DNA from: a virus | DNA: 64,000 nt | IMG/VR virus record: IMGVR_UViG_3300024999_000030 | Location: 1-64,000 of that record | Strand: one strand, 5' to 3' | Shown here: positions 15,058 to 23,600 of the stretch, piece by piece | Numbering within the stretch: the first letter of the stretch is position 1 | How the letters are laid out: every line of letters starts with the position of its first letter | The notes under the pieces: model-generated | The model's database searches: none | Told to the model about the DNA's origin: nothing | What the model saw: the letters and a program-made list of their open reading frames with translations, nothing else | Translations under genes and position numbers: made by a program

Positions 15058-15501
15058 ATGCAGAAAAAGAAAGTTCATCGAATCCTTGCTCCCCGCCCTA
15101 AAGTTTATTTGGCGGGACCTATTAAGGATTGTACTGATGCAGAGGCAGGTGATTGGCGTAAAGAAGCTACGGAAAAACTAGCTGAAATTGGATATGACGT
15201 ATTAGATCCATTCAAGCGAGACTATCGTGGTGTCGAAGATAATCATTGGCAAGAGATTGTCGAGGGTGATAAACACGACATTGAAGCGGCAGATTATATA
15301 ATTGCTAATTGCCCAAAAGCCAGTGCAGGGACTAGTATGGAAATTTATCTATCTTGGGAAATGGGAAAGGCTCCAATTGTTATTGCTCCTAAACCTGTAA
15401 GCCCATGGGTTAGATATCATGCTGCGGACGTGGTTGATAGTTTAGATGAAGCTATTATGATGTTGAAAATTTTTGGGTCTCGAAAAATAGCAAACAAATA
15501 A
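15058..15501 (+). CDS. Nucleoside 2-deoxyribosyltransferase-like protein
   Basis: 147 residues; ATG 15058 is chosen over 15052 because AGGAGA is 7 nt upstream. KVYLAGPI at the N-terminus, a central DIEAADYIIANCP strand and GTSMEIYLSWEMGK with the expected catalytic Glu match the nucleoside 2-deoxyribosyltransferase fold, which cleaves or exchanges bases on deoxynucleosides. Phages use such enzymes in nucleotide salvage or base modification. No partner modification genes are seen nearby. Confidence 0.8.
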   Translation: MQKKKVHRILAPRPKVYLAGPIKDCTDAEAGDWRKEATEKLAEIGYDVLDPFKRDYRGVEDNHWQEIVEGDKHDIEAADYIIANCPKASAGTSMEIYLSWEMGKAPIVIAPKPVSPWVRYHAADVVDSLDEAIMMLKIFGSRKIANK

Positions 15502-15502
15502 C

Positions 15503-15531
15503 TTGACTTTTTTATAGATCTGAGTTATATT
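15503..15531 (+). promoter_or_regulatory. Sigma70-like promoter TTGACT-17-TATATT
   Basis: -35 at 15503-15508, -10 at 15526-15531, 17-bp spacer, upstream of the outer-membrane protein gene. Confidence 0.85.
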
Positions 15532-15567
15532 ATCAATGCACGCTAATCTTGAGGAGGATATTTAAAA

Positions 15568-16173
15568 ATGAAGAAATTTATTTGCACAATGTTGGCAGCG
15601 GCTCTTGTGGGGCTCTCGGCCTTTGCGGCTGCACCTGAACGTAAGTATGAGCTAACTTTTGGGCCTGCTTATACTTGGTCTGAATCAGCTCATATGCAGA
15701 GTTTGAATGGTCTTTCGTCCGCAACTAATATTAAGCTTTCGTTTCAAGATGATATGGGTCTTTATGTCGGGTTTTTCTTGCCTATTAGCAAGAATTTAGG
15801 ATTTTATCCTGGCCTTACGGCAAATTGGGACGGAAAGTTTTGGAGAGATGGTCAGTCTTATAATCAAATTACCTTTAAGACTTATGCTCTTGATCTAGAC
15901 GCACGATACAATTTTAATTTTAACAGTGGCACTTTTTATTTGATGGGTGGACCTACTATCACTTTCCTTCCCGAAGGGCAGCGACTTTCCGCGAATGTGG
16001 GTGTTGGTCTTAACTTTAAGTTGTTTTCATCTGACGCGTTTCGTCTTACCTTTGAGGGTAAGTATCGCGTCAACCCTAGCACTTTTTCCTACACTGATGT
16101 TAAGGGTGGGGATTATGAGTCTGCTCGTCCTGAGACTTGGACGGCTTTTACTGGCTTGACTTTTAAGTTCTAA
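15568..16173 (+). CDS. Phage-encoded outer-membrane beta-barrel protein
   Basis: 201 residues after GAGGAGG. The N-terminus is a typical signal peptide (basic KK, hydrophobic core, likely cleavage after AFA). The mature part is a series of amphipathic strands with aromatic girdles (YELTFGPAYTW, LYVGFFLP, FYLMGGPTI, LSANVGVGLNFKL) and ends in TGLTFKF with terminal Phe, the signal for the BAM machinery. Size fits an eight-stranded barrel. Phage barrels such as Lom/Ail types alter the host surface; a role in superinfection exclusion is possible but not shown. Codon use is richer in GC than neighbours, suggesting capture from a host. Confidence 0.85.
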   Translation: MKKFICTMLAAALVGLSAFAAAPERKYELTFGPAYTWSESAHMQSLNGLSSATNIKLSFQDDMGLYVGFFLPISKNLGFYPGLTANWDGKFWRDGQSYNQITFKTYALDLDARYNFNFNSGTFYLMGGPTITFLPEGQRLSANVGVGLNFKLFSSDAFRLTFEGKYRVNPSTFSYTDVKGGDYESARPETWTAFTGLTFKF

Positions 16174-16184
16174 GGTTGTATATT
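16156..16184 (+). promoter_or_regulatory. Promoter of tRNA operon 2, TTGACT-17-TATATT
   Basis: -35 at 16156-16161 lies in the last codons of the barrel gene; -10 at 16179-16184; 17-bp spacer. A TATTAATATTT late-type motif overlaps at 16181-16191. Predicted start about 16191. Confidence 0.8.
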
Positions 16185-16218
16185 AATATTTATTGTAATA
16201 AATAGAAAAGAGGAGAAA

Positions 16219-16308
16219 ATGCTTTCTACTTGGTCTCACATCGAATTTGCCGAACGCCATAACGTGATGTTTAATGATATCGCGGGCGTTGGGAGCATTT
16301 GTTTGTAA
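16219..16308 (+). CDS. Leader peptide 2 (29 codons) of tRNA operon 2
   Basis: ATG with a strong AGGAGA ribosome site. Between residues 5 and 22, 16 of 18 residues are W, H, I, E, F, A, N, V, M or D, each at least once; the exceptions are one Ser and one Arg. The tRNAs downstream read exactly those ten amino acids. The last five codons (GGG AGC ATT TGT TTG) are segment 1 of the attenuator and the TAA follows directly. The upstream promoter and downstream terminator complete an attenuator layout. Confidence 0.85.
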   Translation: MLSTWSHIEFAERHNVMFNDIAGVGSICL

Positions 16309-16363
16309 GGCCAAATTAAAAGGCGTGCAAACAAAGGCTCCCGGGAAACTGGGAGCCTTTTAC
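16291..16363 (+). promoter_or_regulatory. Attenuator 2: mutually exclusive antiterminator and terminator
   Basis: Segment 1 GGGAGCATTTGTTTG (16291-16305) pairs with segment 2 CAAACAAAGGCTCCC (16328-16342): 14 of 15 positions, one A-G mismatch. Segment 2 also forms the terminator stem GGCTCCCGG with CTGGGAGCC (16336-16357), followed by TTTTACTTT. The two structures cannot coexist. The terminator ends about 15 nt before tRNA-His. Confidence 0.88.
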
Positions 16364-16373
16364 TTTATGTGTG

Positions 16374-16451
16374 GTGACGGAACGCGAAGCGGACGAGCGG
16401 ACTGTCTGTGAAACAGTTGATTAGAGGTTTCGAGGACCTTCCGTCACACCA
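16374..16451 (+). tRNA. tRNA-His(GTG)
   Basis: Acceptor GTGACGG/CCGTCAC, CCA; a G precedes the 5' end as G-1. Anticodon loop CTGTGAA. T loop TTCGAGG. Confidence 0.9.
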
Positions 16452-16456
16452 AATAT

Positions 16457-16532
16457 GCGTCTGTGGTGTAAAGCCTAAGCATGATGGACTCCAAACCCAT
16501 CGGATTCAGCTGGCAACTGAGCGGACGTGCCA
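16457..16532 (+). tRNA. tRNA-Trp(CCA)
   Basis: Acceptor GCGTCTG/CGGACGT, discriminator G as usual for Trp. Loop CTCCAAA. The anticodon stem has one A-C mismatch and the T loop (CTGGCAA) lacks the usual TTCRA. Confidence 0.8.
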
Positions 16533-16538
16533 AAATAT

Positions 16539-16620
16539 TCAGGAGAGCGCATATGGGTTGCGACCTGGCTGTTAACCAGATGCGAAAGCACACAGAGTTC
16601 GATTCTCTGCTCCTGAGCCA
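16539..16620 (+). tRNA. tRNA-Asn(GTT) with long variable arm
   Basis: Acceptor TCAGGAG/CTCCTGA, discriminator G. Loop CTGTTAA. T arm CAGAG-TTCGATT-CTCTG. Variable region forms TGC-GAAA-GCA, unusual for Asn. Confidence 0.9.
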
Positions 16621-16627
16621 AATATAT

Positions 16628-16705
16628 GCCCTGGTAGCTCAGGTGGTTTAGAGCAATCGCTTGATAAGCGATAGGTCGTAAGTTCAAGTCTTACTCGGGG
16701 CACCA
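16628..16705 (+). tRNA. tRNA-Ile(GAT)
   Basis: Anticodon arm ATCGC-TTGATAA-GCGAT; T arm GTAAG-TTCAAGT-CTTAC; CCA encoded. Confidence 0.93.
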
Positions 16706-16708
16706 AAT

Positions 16709-16783
16709 GCCGCTTTAGCTCAGATGTAGAGCGCTGGCCTGAAGAGCCAGGCGTCGGAGGCTCAAGATCTCCAGGCGGCACCA
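16709..16783 (+). tRNA. tRNA-Phe(GAA)
   Basis: Acceptor GCCGCTT/AGGCGGC; D arm GCTC/GAGC; anticodon arm CTGGC-CTGAAGA-GCCAG; CCA. Confidence 0.92.
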
Positions 16784-16791
16784 AAAATTGA

Positions 16792-16885
16792 TGCGGGGTA
16801 GACTAGCGGTTCAGTCACTTGGTTCATACCCAAGCCGCACGGTAGCCAATCCGTCAGGTGGGTTCGACTCCCATCCCCGCCACCA
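16792..16885 (+). tRNA. tRNA-Met(CAT), initiator-like, with long variable arm
   Basis: The acceptor begins TGCGGGG against CCCCGCC, leaving the first pair T1/C72 unpaired, the mark of initiator tRNAs. Loop TTCATAC. The variable region is ~23 nt with ACGG/CCGT pairing, unlike any normal Met tRNA. The three G-C pairs of initiator anticodon stems are absent, so the initiator call is tentative. Confidence 0.75.
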
Positions 16886-16894
16886 AAAATTTAT

Positions 16895-16971
16895 ACCTTG
16901 GTCACCAAGACGGTAAGGTGTAGTCCTCATAAGACTATTATACGGCAGTTCGAGTCTGCCCCAAGGTACCA
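16895..16971 (+). tRNA. tRNA with anticodon CAT (Met or Ile2)
   Basis: Acceptor ACCTTGG/CCAAGGT; anticodon arm TAGTC-CTCATAA-GACTA; T loop TTCGAGT. Elongator Met or a lysidine-modified Ile tRNA cannot be told apart here. Confidence 0.88.
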
Positions 16972-16973
16972 CT

Positions 16974-17050
16974 GCCGTTAAAGAGGAAGGACACGACTCA
17001 CCTGCCTGTCACGCAGGGGAAAGCCAGTGGAAGTCTGGTTGGCGGCGCCA
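16974..17050 (+). tRNA. tRNA-Asp(GTC)
   Basis: Acceptor GCCGTTA/TGGCGGC, discriminator G. Anticodon arm CCTGC-CTGTCAC-GCAGG. T loop TGGAAGT is atypical. Confidence 0.88.
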
Positions 17051-17055
17051 CTTAT

Positions 17056-17176
17056 GGGTCTATCATCTAATAGGGCCATCCGTGATACTAGAGGTATTTA
17101 GTACATGCAAGGGCGAAAATTAAGATGCTCCCGCAGAAAGGGAGTCATGTGGGTGCAAGTCCCGACGGATCCACCA
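17056..17176 (+). tRNA. tRNA-like RNA of unassigned identity
   Basis: About 121 nt. GGGTCT at the 5' end pairs with GGATCC before ACCA at the 3' end, and a T-arm-like GGG-TGCAAGT-CCC is present. No standard anticodon arm is evident; CTCCC-GCAGAAA-GGGAG and GATA-CTAGAGG-TATT are candidate hairpins. It may be a decayed tRNA, one with an insertion, or a different RNA that ends like a tRNA. It sits between Asp and Glu tRNAs. Confidence 0.45.
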
Positions 17177-17183
17177 AGTTTAT

Positions 17184-17257
17184 GGGGTAATCGTTTAGTG
17201 CTAGGACGAACGGCTCTCTACCGTTAAACCGGAGTTGAATTCTCCGTTACCCTACCA
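17184..17257 (+). tRNA. tRNA-Glu(CTC)
   Basis: Acceptor GGGGTAA/TTACCCT; anticodon arm AACGG-CTCTCTA-CCGTT; T arm CGGAG-TTGAATT-CTCCG; CCA. Confidence 0.9.
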
Positions 17258-17259
17258 AT

Positions 17260-17338
17260 GGCGTAATCGAATAATATGGACTAATTCGCCAGGCCTTCAC
17301 CCTGGATGATACGGGTTCGATCCCCGTTTACGCTACCA
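17260..17338 (+). tRNA. tRNA-Glu(TTC)
   Basis: Acceptor GGCGTAA/TTACGCT; anticodon arm CCAGG-CCTTCAC-CCTGG; T loop TTCGATC; CCA. Confidence 0.92.
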
Positions 17339-17339
17339 A

Positions 17340-17368
17340 TTGACAATTCCTATTAATGGAATTATATT
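17340..17368 (+). promoter_or_regulatory. Sigma70-like promoter TTGACA-17-TATATT inside tRNA operon 2
   Basis: -35 at 17340-17345 directly after the Glu tRNA, -10 at 17363-17368, 17-bp spacer. Gives the Val and Ala tRNAs an attenuator-free promoter. Confidence 0.8.
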
Positions 17369-17387
17369 TATTTCTTAAAAGATTTAT

Positions 17388-17463
17388 GCGCCCTTGGCCT
17401 AGTGGCGAAGGCATCTGGTCTACACCCAGAATATCGGGAGTTCGAGTCTCTCAGGGCGCACCA
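17388..17463 (+). tRNA. tRNA-Val(TAC)
   Basis: Acceptor GCGCCCT/AGGGCGC; anticodon arm TCTGG-TCTACAC-CCAGA; T loop TTCGAGT; CCA. Confidence 0.93.
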
Positions 17464-17468
17464 ATTTT

Positions 17469-17542
17469 GGGCCGTGGAGTGTGACGCGAGCACGTTTCCC
17501 TTGCACGGAAATAGAGGGGTTGAACTCCCACACGGTCCACCA
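17469..17542 (+). tRNA. tRNA-Ala(TGC)
   Basis: Acceptor GGGCCGT/ACGGTCC; anticodon arm TTTCC-CTTGCAC-GGAAA; CCA. Last of operon 2. Confidence 0.9.
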
Positions 17543-17565
17543 AAATCCTTAATCATCTGATAATT

Positions 17566-17588
17566 GCGGGGCTTCGGCCCCGCTTTTA
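17566..17588 (+). terminator. Intrinsic terminator of tRNA operon 2
   Basis: GCGGGGC-TTCG-GCCCCGC followed by TTTTATTAT. Confidence 0.93.
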
Positions 17589-17601
17589 TTATATTTAAAG
17601 T

Positions 17602-17613
17602 CTATTAATTATA
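17602..17613 (+). promoter_or_regulatory. Putative late promoter motif
   Basis: CTATTAATTATA 61 nt upstream of the tail fibre start, the same spacing as at other virion operons. Confidence 0.5.
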
Positions 17614-17662
17614 GATCATCTTTCTGATGGTAGTTCTCATCTCCCCGAACATAGGAGTTTAA

Positions 17663-20600
17663 GTGTCTAGATTTCTAAATCGTGTGGCTTGGCCACCCCC
17701 ACCCCTATCTATTGAACATGGCGGAACCGGCGCCTCCACTCAACCTGGCGCCGCTAATAATATCTTACCCCCACAGGCTGGCCATAACGGTGACATACTT
17801 TTTACGGATGGTTCTAATGTATCCTGGATTTCCCCTGGTTCTGGAGGAATAGTTACCTCTGTTATAAACTCGGATAGTTCGTTAACTATTTACCCCACCA
17901 TTGGAGACGTTACAGCTAGTATTAATTTAGCCCACTCCAATGTTTGGTCCGCCTCTCAATCTATTGTTCTTGCAGATAGTTCTGCAGCTACTGATTTTTT
18001 AATTAATCCTGCAATTAAAACAAGTGGTAGTTTATTTAAATTACAGGTTAATGATGTAAATAAATTTGTTGTTGATTATGAAGGTAAAATCACATCTGCA
18101 ACATGGAATGGAACTACCATTGAGACCCTTTATGGTGGTACGGGACTTACATCATATTCCAAGGGAGATTTAATATATGCCTCTGCGATCAACACGCTAT
18201 CTCAATTAACTAGTGCGGGCCATTTAGAGGGGCAGGTGTTAAAATTAATAAATTCTGGTGGATCTTTACTCCCAGAATGGTCAACACATAAAGCTTCTGT
18301 GGGCGTGGTGTCTACTCCTTCTCCTAAGTACACTGAGAATTCTGATGGTACCATTACAGTAGATTGCTCCGCAGCGCCTGTGTCAGTAGCATTAAGATCC
18401 ACATCAGACTTCTCAACCCCGATTGTGAGTTACTCTTTAACTGGAAGCTATGGCCCATTCACAATTGTTCCCACGGCGAGGAACTATATATACATCGCCT
18501 ATAATGGTGGGTCTCCGGCTATTTTACATACTACAGATGTTAGTCTCATTAATGAATCTGACTCAACACCCTATATCACAGTGGGTAGAATTGATAAATC
18601 AGGCACGGCAAATATAACCGATGGAGGCGCTGGCACTATTTTAGTGACAGTTACTCCAGCCTTAACCCAGCATGGTTTAGTATCCACTTGGGATGAGGTA
18701 ACGATAGCAGGAGCTGTAGATCTCACATACAATGGAACTTTCACAGTTACCAGGATAGACGCCTATTCTTTTAAGATAACACCACCTTCAGGGTATACTG
18801 CTGATGATACTTGCACCTGGTCCAGCATCGAACTTGACGTATTGGATTGGGACGAGCCTGGCAGTGGTCTTCAAAATAAATTACATCGTAGGTTTGTAAA
18901 AACACAACGATTTGCTAGGGAATCTGGACTTGAATTATCTGAAGACACCGGTAGAGTCGTCGTAGTTCCTACAGGTGTTGCTTGGTATGGTGGCAAAGCC
19001 ATTACGATGGCCGCTACGAGATCTGACACAACTACCTCCCGAACTTACCAGTGGCATCACGTTGGGGGTGTCTGGACAAAAACAATTACCACACAATACA
19101 ACAACAGTCAATTTGATGACGGCACGGACACACAGTCGCTAAGTCCAGGAAGATTTGTAGCTAACTGGATTTACCGGGATGTCAGCGATACGGATAGATG
19201 TCTGCACATCATTTTAGGTCACGGCACAGGCACCGGACACACCGTACTAGAAACAATAGGTGAGGTAGCCCCCACTTCAGCGGAACTTCCACCTGAGATG
19301 AGTGTCACCGCGATGCTGCTTGGAAGGATAATCGCTCGCCAAGGATCAGAGACGGCTGAACAGATAGATAGCGTTTTTGATCTGATAGCCTATCCCTCTG
19401 AGCACATTGTCAAAACCGCTCTTGACACCGTTACAGGCTATGGTGTCGTGTCTGGAATGAGCCTTGCCTCCGATAATGAATCTTGGACTGATTTGGAGAT
19501 AGACGCAGCGGACAACACCAAAATCAAATCCACAGGAAGTACACCCAGAGCGTTCGCCGCAGGAGATATAGGGAAAATCATTACTGTCACCGCAGGAGTA
19601 GGCTTTACCACAGGAGCTTACACCATCACTGCTGGACCAGATCTCAATGGGTTTATGACTCTATCGGGAGCGGTGGGAATAGTTGGTTCGGTGAATGGCT
19701 CAGCCACTATTGCAGCTTTCAAAATCAACTCTGGAGCATATTACACCCCGTCTACTGGAGAAAGATATTACACCACAGAGACCAAAATTGCTCTTCCCAA
19801 TATCTTAACCCACCTCGTTACCTATGTAGCCCTGGATGTCGATGAGACCGTTATACAACATACGAGTCCTTTCACAGATGCTGAGCGCAGATCCCAATTG
19901 TTCTTGGGGGTTGTGGTTCACAGTAATCATATCTCTGTTAATGCGGTCAACAACCTTCCAGATGTTGGCCTCGCCGCACTTTCGCAATATAACGACTTGT
20001 TGGACGCGCTCAAAGGTTTCAATGACAGTGGGAACGATTTTGAGGCTAATGGTGCCAATTTACAAATCAATAAAACAGCCGGTACTCTTTTTAAGCGTGG
20101 TGTCAACTTCGCTAATGATACTACCACCCCTCATGTTATTACTACTGGAGCACTAACTGCCCCAGCTAATCTTCGTTTCCGAACTCAAACTGGTGTAGAG
20201 ACAGCAGATTTAAACTACATAGACAGCGGTTTCTATGATCTCGCTGGTGTGAGGACTGCGGTGTCTCCCGCAGGGCGTTTCCAGATAATGCGGATTGCTC
20301 TATTCCCCTCTAACTTAGTGCGCATCCAATATGGTCAGCAACTTTATGTGAAGATGTCGGATGCTTTCGCAGGTCTTGCAACTGAGCCCTTTGTAGTGGA
20401 ACAGAACATTAATGAGAATGGTCTCTTCAGAGCAATTCTAGTTGTACAAGGGAATGCGACAGCTCTAAATGATTCTACACAAGCCCAGTTTATTATGCTC
20501 AATCGTTTTGGGGACGTTCCTCAAGCTGCGGGAGTAACTGGTGGTGTAGATCTTCAGAGAGCCTATGAAAATTCCTTACCCAATCCTGAGATTCTCACAA

Positions 20601-23600
20601 ATCTCATTAACGGCGCTCTTAATATTCGCAGAGGAACAGCAGCGGATACCGACTCCGTGTGGACCGTGCAGAACAACGCAGGAGATAGTGTAGCGATATT
20701 CGATGCTAACGGTCTTCTCACTTTAGGTGCTGATTTAGCCACCAATGTTCCAGGCTCAATAAAGATGTGGGGGGCAGGAGCTAATTCTTGGTTTACCTCA
20801 TTTATTACTGGAACCCAAACGGCTAATGTTACATATACTTTACCCACAGCAATGCCAACACTAACGGGACAAGCTCTTGTATCTACGGACGCTGGAGTGA
20901 TGAGTTGGGCCACTGTTACAACTCCACCAGCAGGACTAGATACCTACATACAATATAATAATAGTGGAGTTTTTGGCGCTGAAGCAGAATTTACTTATAA
21001 TTATTCTACTAATCTTCTCGCTGTTGGTGAAACTTCTATTTCTTCTAATGTCATTACTATGTTGACATCGGATCCTAAAATTTTCTTACGACATGGTCAA
21101 GGCAATCTTAGTGTTTATTTTAGTGGCTTAGGCTTAAATGATCTTACCGCAAACGGCCCATATATAGGAGCCGAAGGAAGATTAAACACTTATGATTTTA
21201 TTATAGCTATTGACAGTGTCTCTGGTCCAGTGGACACTTTCCAGTGGACAAGTCCCACCAATATTCAGACTTTTGGTGTGGCAATTACTGGTGCCGCCCA
21301 GTACTTAACTGATGGAGTGTCAATTACTTTTGCTTCAACAACTGGACATACACTTGGAGAATATTGGACGATTATTGTAGATAATACTGATCTTTTTCAA
21401 TTAGTAAATGCCGCTGGAACTGTAGCTTTTAATGTGCAAAATGATGGCCGGATTGGTTCTAGTTTACTAAATGCCAGCGGCTTGCCTAGAATTCCTATTT
21501 TAGCTGAGCAAGGATTTGGTTTTACTTGTGCGGGAATGATTCCTGGTGGTGGTTTCCCTGAATATTTTTTATTCGCTACTGTTGGTGATGGCCTAGACAC
21601 AACGCCAGTTTTTAGACTTATGGCCCCGACGAGTTTATCTGATGGCACGCTTATAGACTCTACTTGGTGGACACCAACGGGCGTTCATTTTGCTAATGAT
21701 ATATATTATTCACCTGCTGGTCCGTGGGGCGTAGGAGGAAACACTCCTAAACCCTATGCTACGCAATTTTGGGTGACTTCGCAGGGGTATTTAACTGGCG
21801 CAGGTGGATCAGATACATATGTACAATATAATGCTTCAGGGGTATTAACTGGTGATTCTGGCCTCACTTACCAAGCAGGTACCAGTGATTTGTATGTGGC
21901 CGGATCAATCAGCATAGCAACTTCTGCTGTAATGACACCCAATGTGGCCGATGGAGCTTTGGCAGTAGCTTATTTGTTTGATTCTCTTACTGAATTAACT
22001 AATGCCGCAGGGGCAAAGAACCTTGTCGTAGCTAATGGCACGGTAGAAAAATTTAGTGTCAATCCTCGTCAAACGGTATTAAATACTGAATTAGTTATCC
22101 ATCCTCCTACCTCCACAACAGAGATCTTTGCGGCTCCCTTTTATAATATAGACTCACGAGATTCTAGCGATGTGTCGCGTTTCAAAGTAGATTCCGATGG
22201 CAACGTTACCATGTCCTATGACATAGCCATAGGACCAACCACGTTACTATTAGATGCCCCGCCAGCTAATGGTTTAATTGTCGACACAGATGCTTGGTCT
22301 CCAATTATAGAATTTGAATCCAAATTAGGCGATCAAAGTGCTGTTATGGAATTTGAATCTAAAGTAGGAATGCAAAGTTCGGTAACTGAATTAGAAACTG
22401 CATCCACTAGAACAGTTGTTGTTGGAAGAGATCGAGTTAGATACAATTATGATTATTCAAATAAGATATACACTACTGATAGCACCGATGCTAAAATATA
22501 TGCTACTAATGGAACTATAGCAAAAGTGCAAAGTCAATCTGCACCTAGTAATTCATTACATTTTCTTATAGATAACACGTATGACACACTGATAGATGGA
22601 ACGGGTTATTGGTGGGCAGGTGGGTATCGGGATATTGGTGGTGGACTTGGCAATCCAGGCTTTGTTGTTGACACAACAGCTATAACTTGGTGGGCCGGCA
22701 CAATCTATAATTATATGGATTCTAGTGGTGTTTGGACAACCAACGATGCTGAAACCACATACGCTTGGTTAGATCCAGCGCAGGGACTAAATCTTTATTC
22801 AGATACAATGACTCTTTTAATGGGAGCCACAACTCCATATTTGAAGTTTAATCCTGGAGTAGCCTCTTCTGGTACATCTATTGCTTACTTATTTGACACA
22901 GTAAATAATCTTAATACACCAGGTGATAGACTAGTATCAATACAAAATCAAACGGTAGAAAAATTTAGTATATCAGATACAGATGTGACTAGTTTAGTAC
23001 TTTTCACAGCACCAGATGTATTTGTTGGTGACCTTAATCGCTCAGATGTCACTTATTTTTCAGATCTCAAGATGGCCACTGGTGTGCCCTTCAGCGAACG
23101 CCAGAAGTTTAAAATAGCTGTCACTTATAGTGGTGGAAATGTTACAGCCACTATTTCTTTTGTGGGTGCTTATACAGATTTCAGTTACTATATCAGCGGT
23201 AAGAAGTTTACAGTTACTAGCACTGAATTAGCTGCTTATACAGCCACGACGGCTTCGGCAGAAGGTGTGTGGTTCTTTTATATCAATAATACAACGGTAG
23301 ATGTCGCCGCCCCCGTTATGATTCTCTCTCTCACTCCATGGGTGATTTATGATCCAGATGTTCTGTTGTGGGATTTCTATTTCAACGCATCTGATAATAG
23401 TATTACTTGGGTGGGTGAAGAGCGCCATACGGCAGGCCGAGACATTTTCAATCACGCCAGAAATCATGCTCAAGGTGCACAGTATAAAAATGGATTATTG
23501 ATTAACCACTATAATAATCTGACCACACTTTCTGCAAACACAGATGATAACTTCGGTAGAGCATTAGTGGGAGTATCGAATGGTAGTTTCTATGATGAAG

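Noticed and set aside
16475-16784. Minus-strand ORFs opposite tRNA operon 2
   Set aside because: Antisense to tRNA genes, with repeated tRNA-derived peptides (variants of RDSNSR or NLEPPT type) that are typical artefacts.
17056-17176. tmRNA for the 121-nt RNA
   Set aside because: No tag reading frame, no pseudoknot-like length and no Ala-type G3-U70 acceptor; too short.
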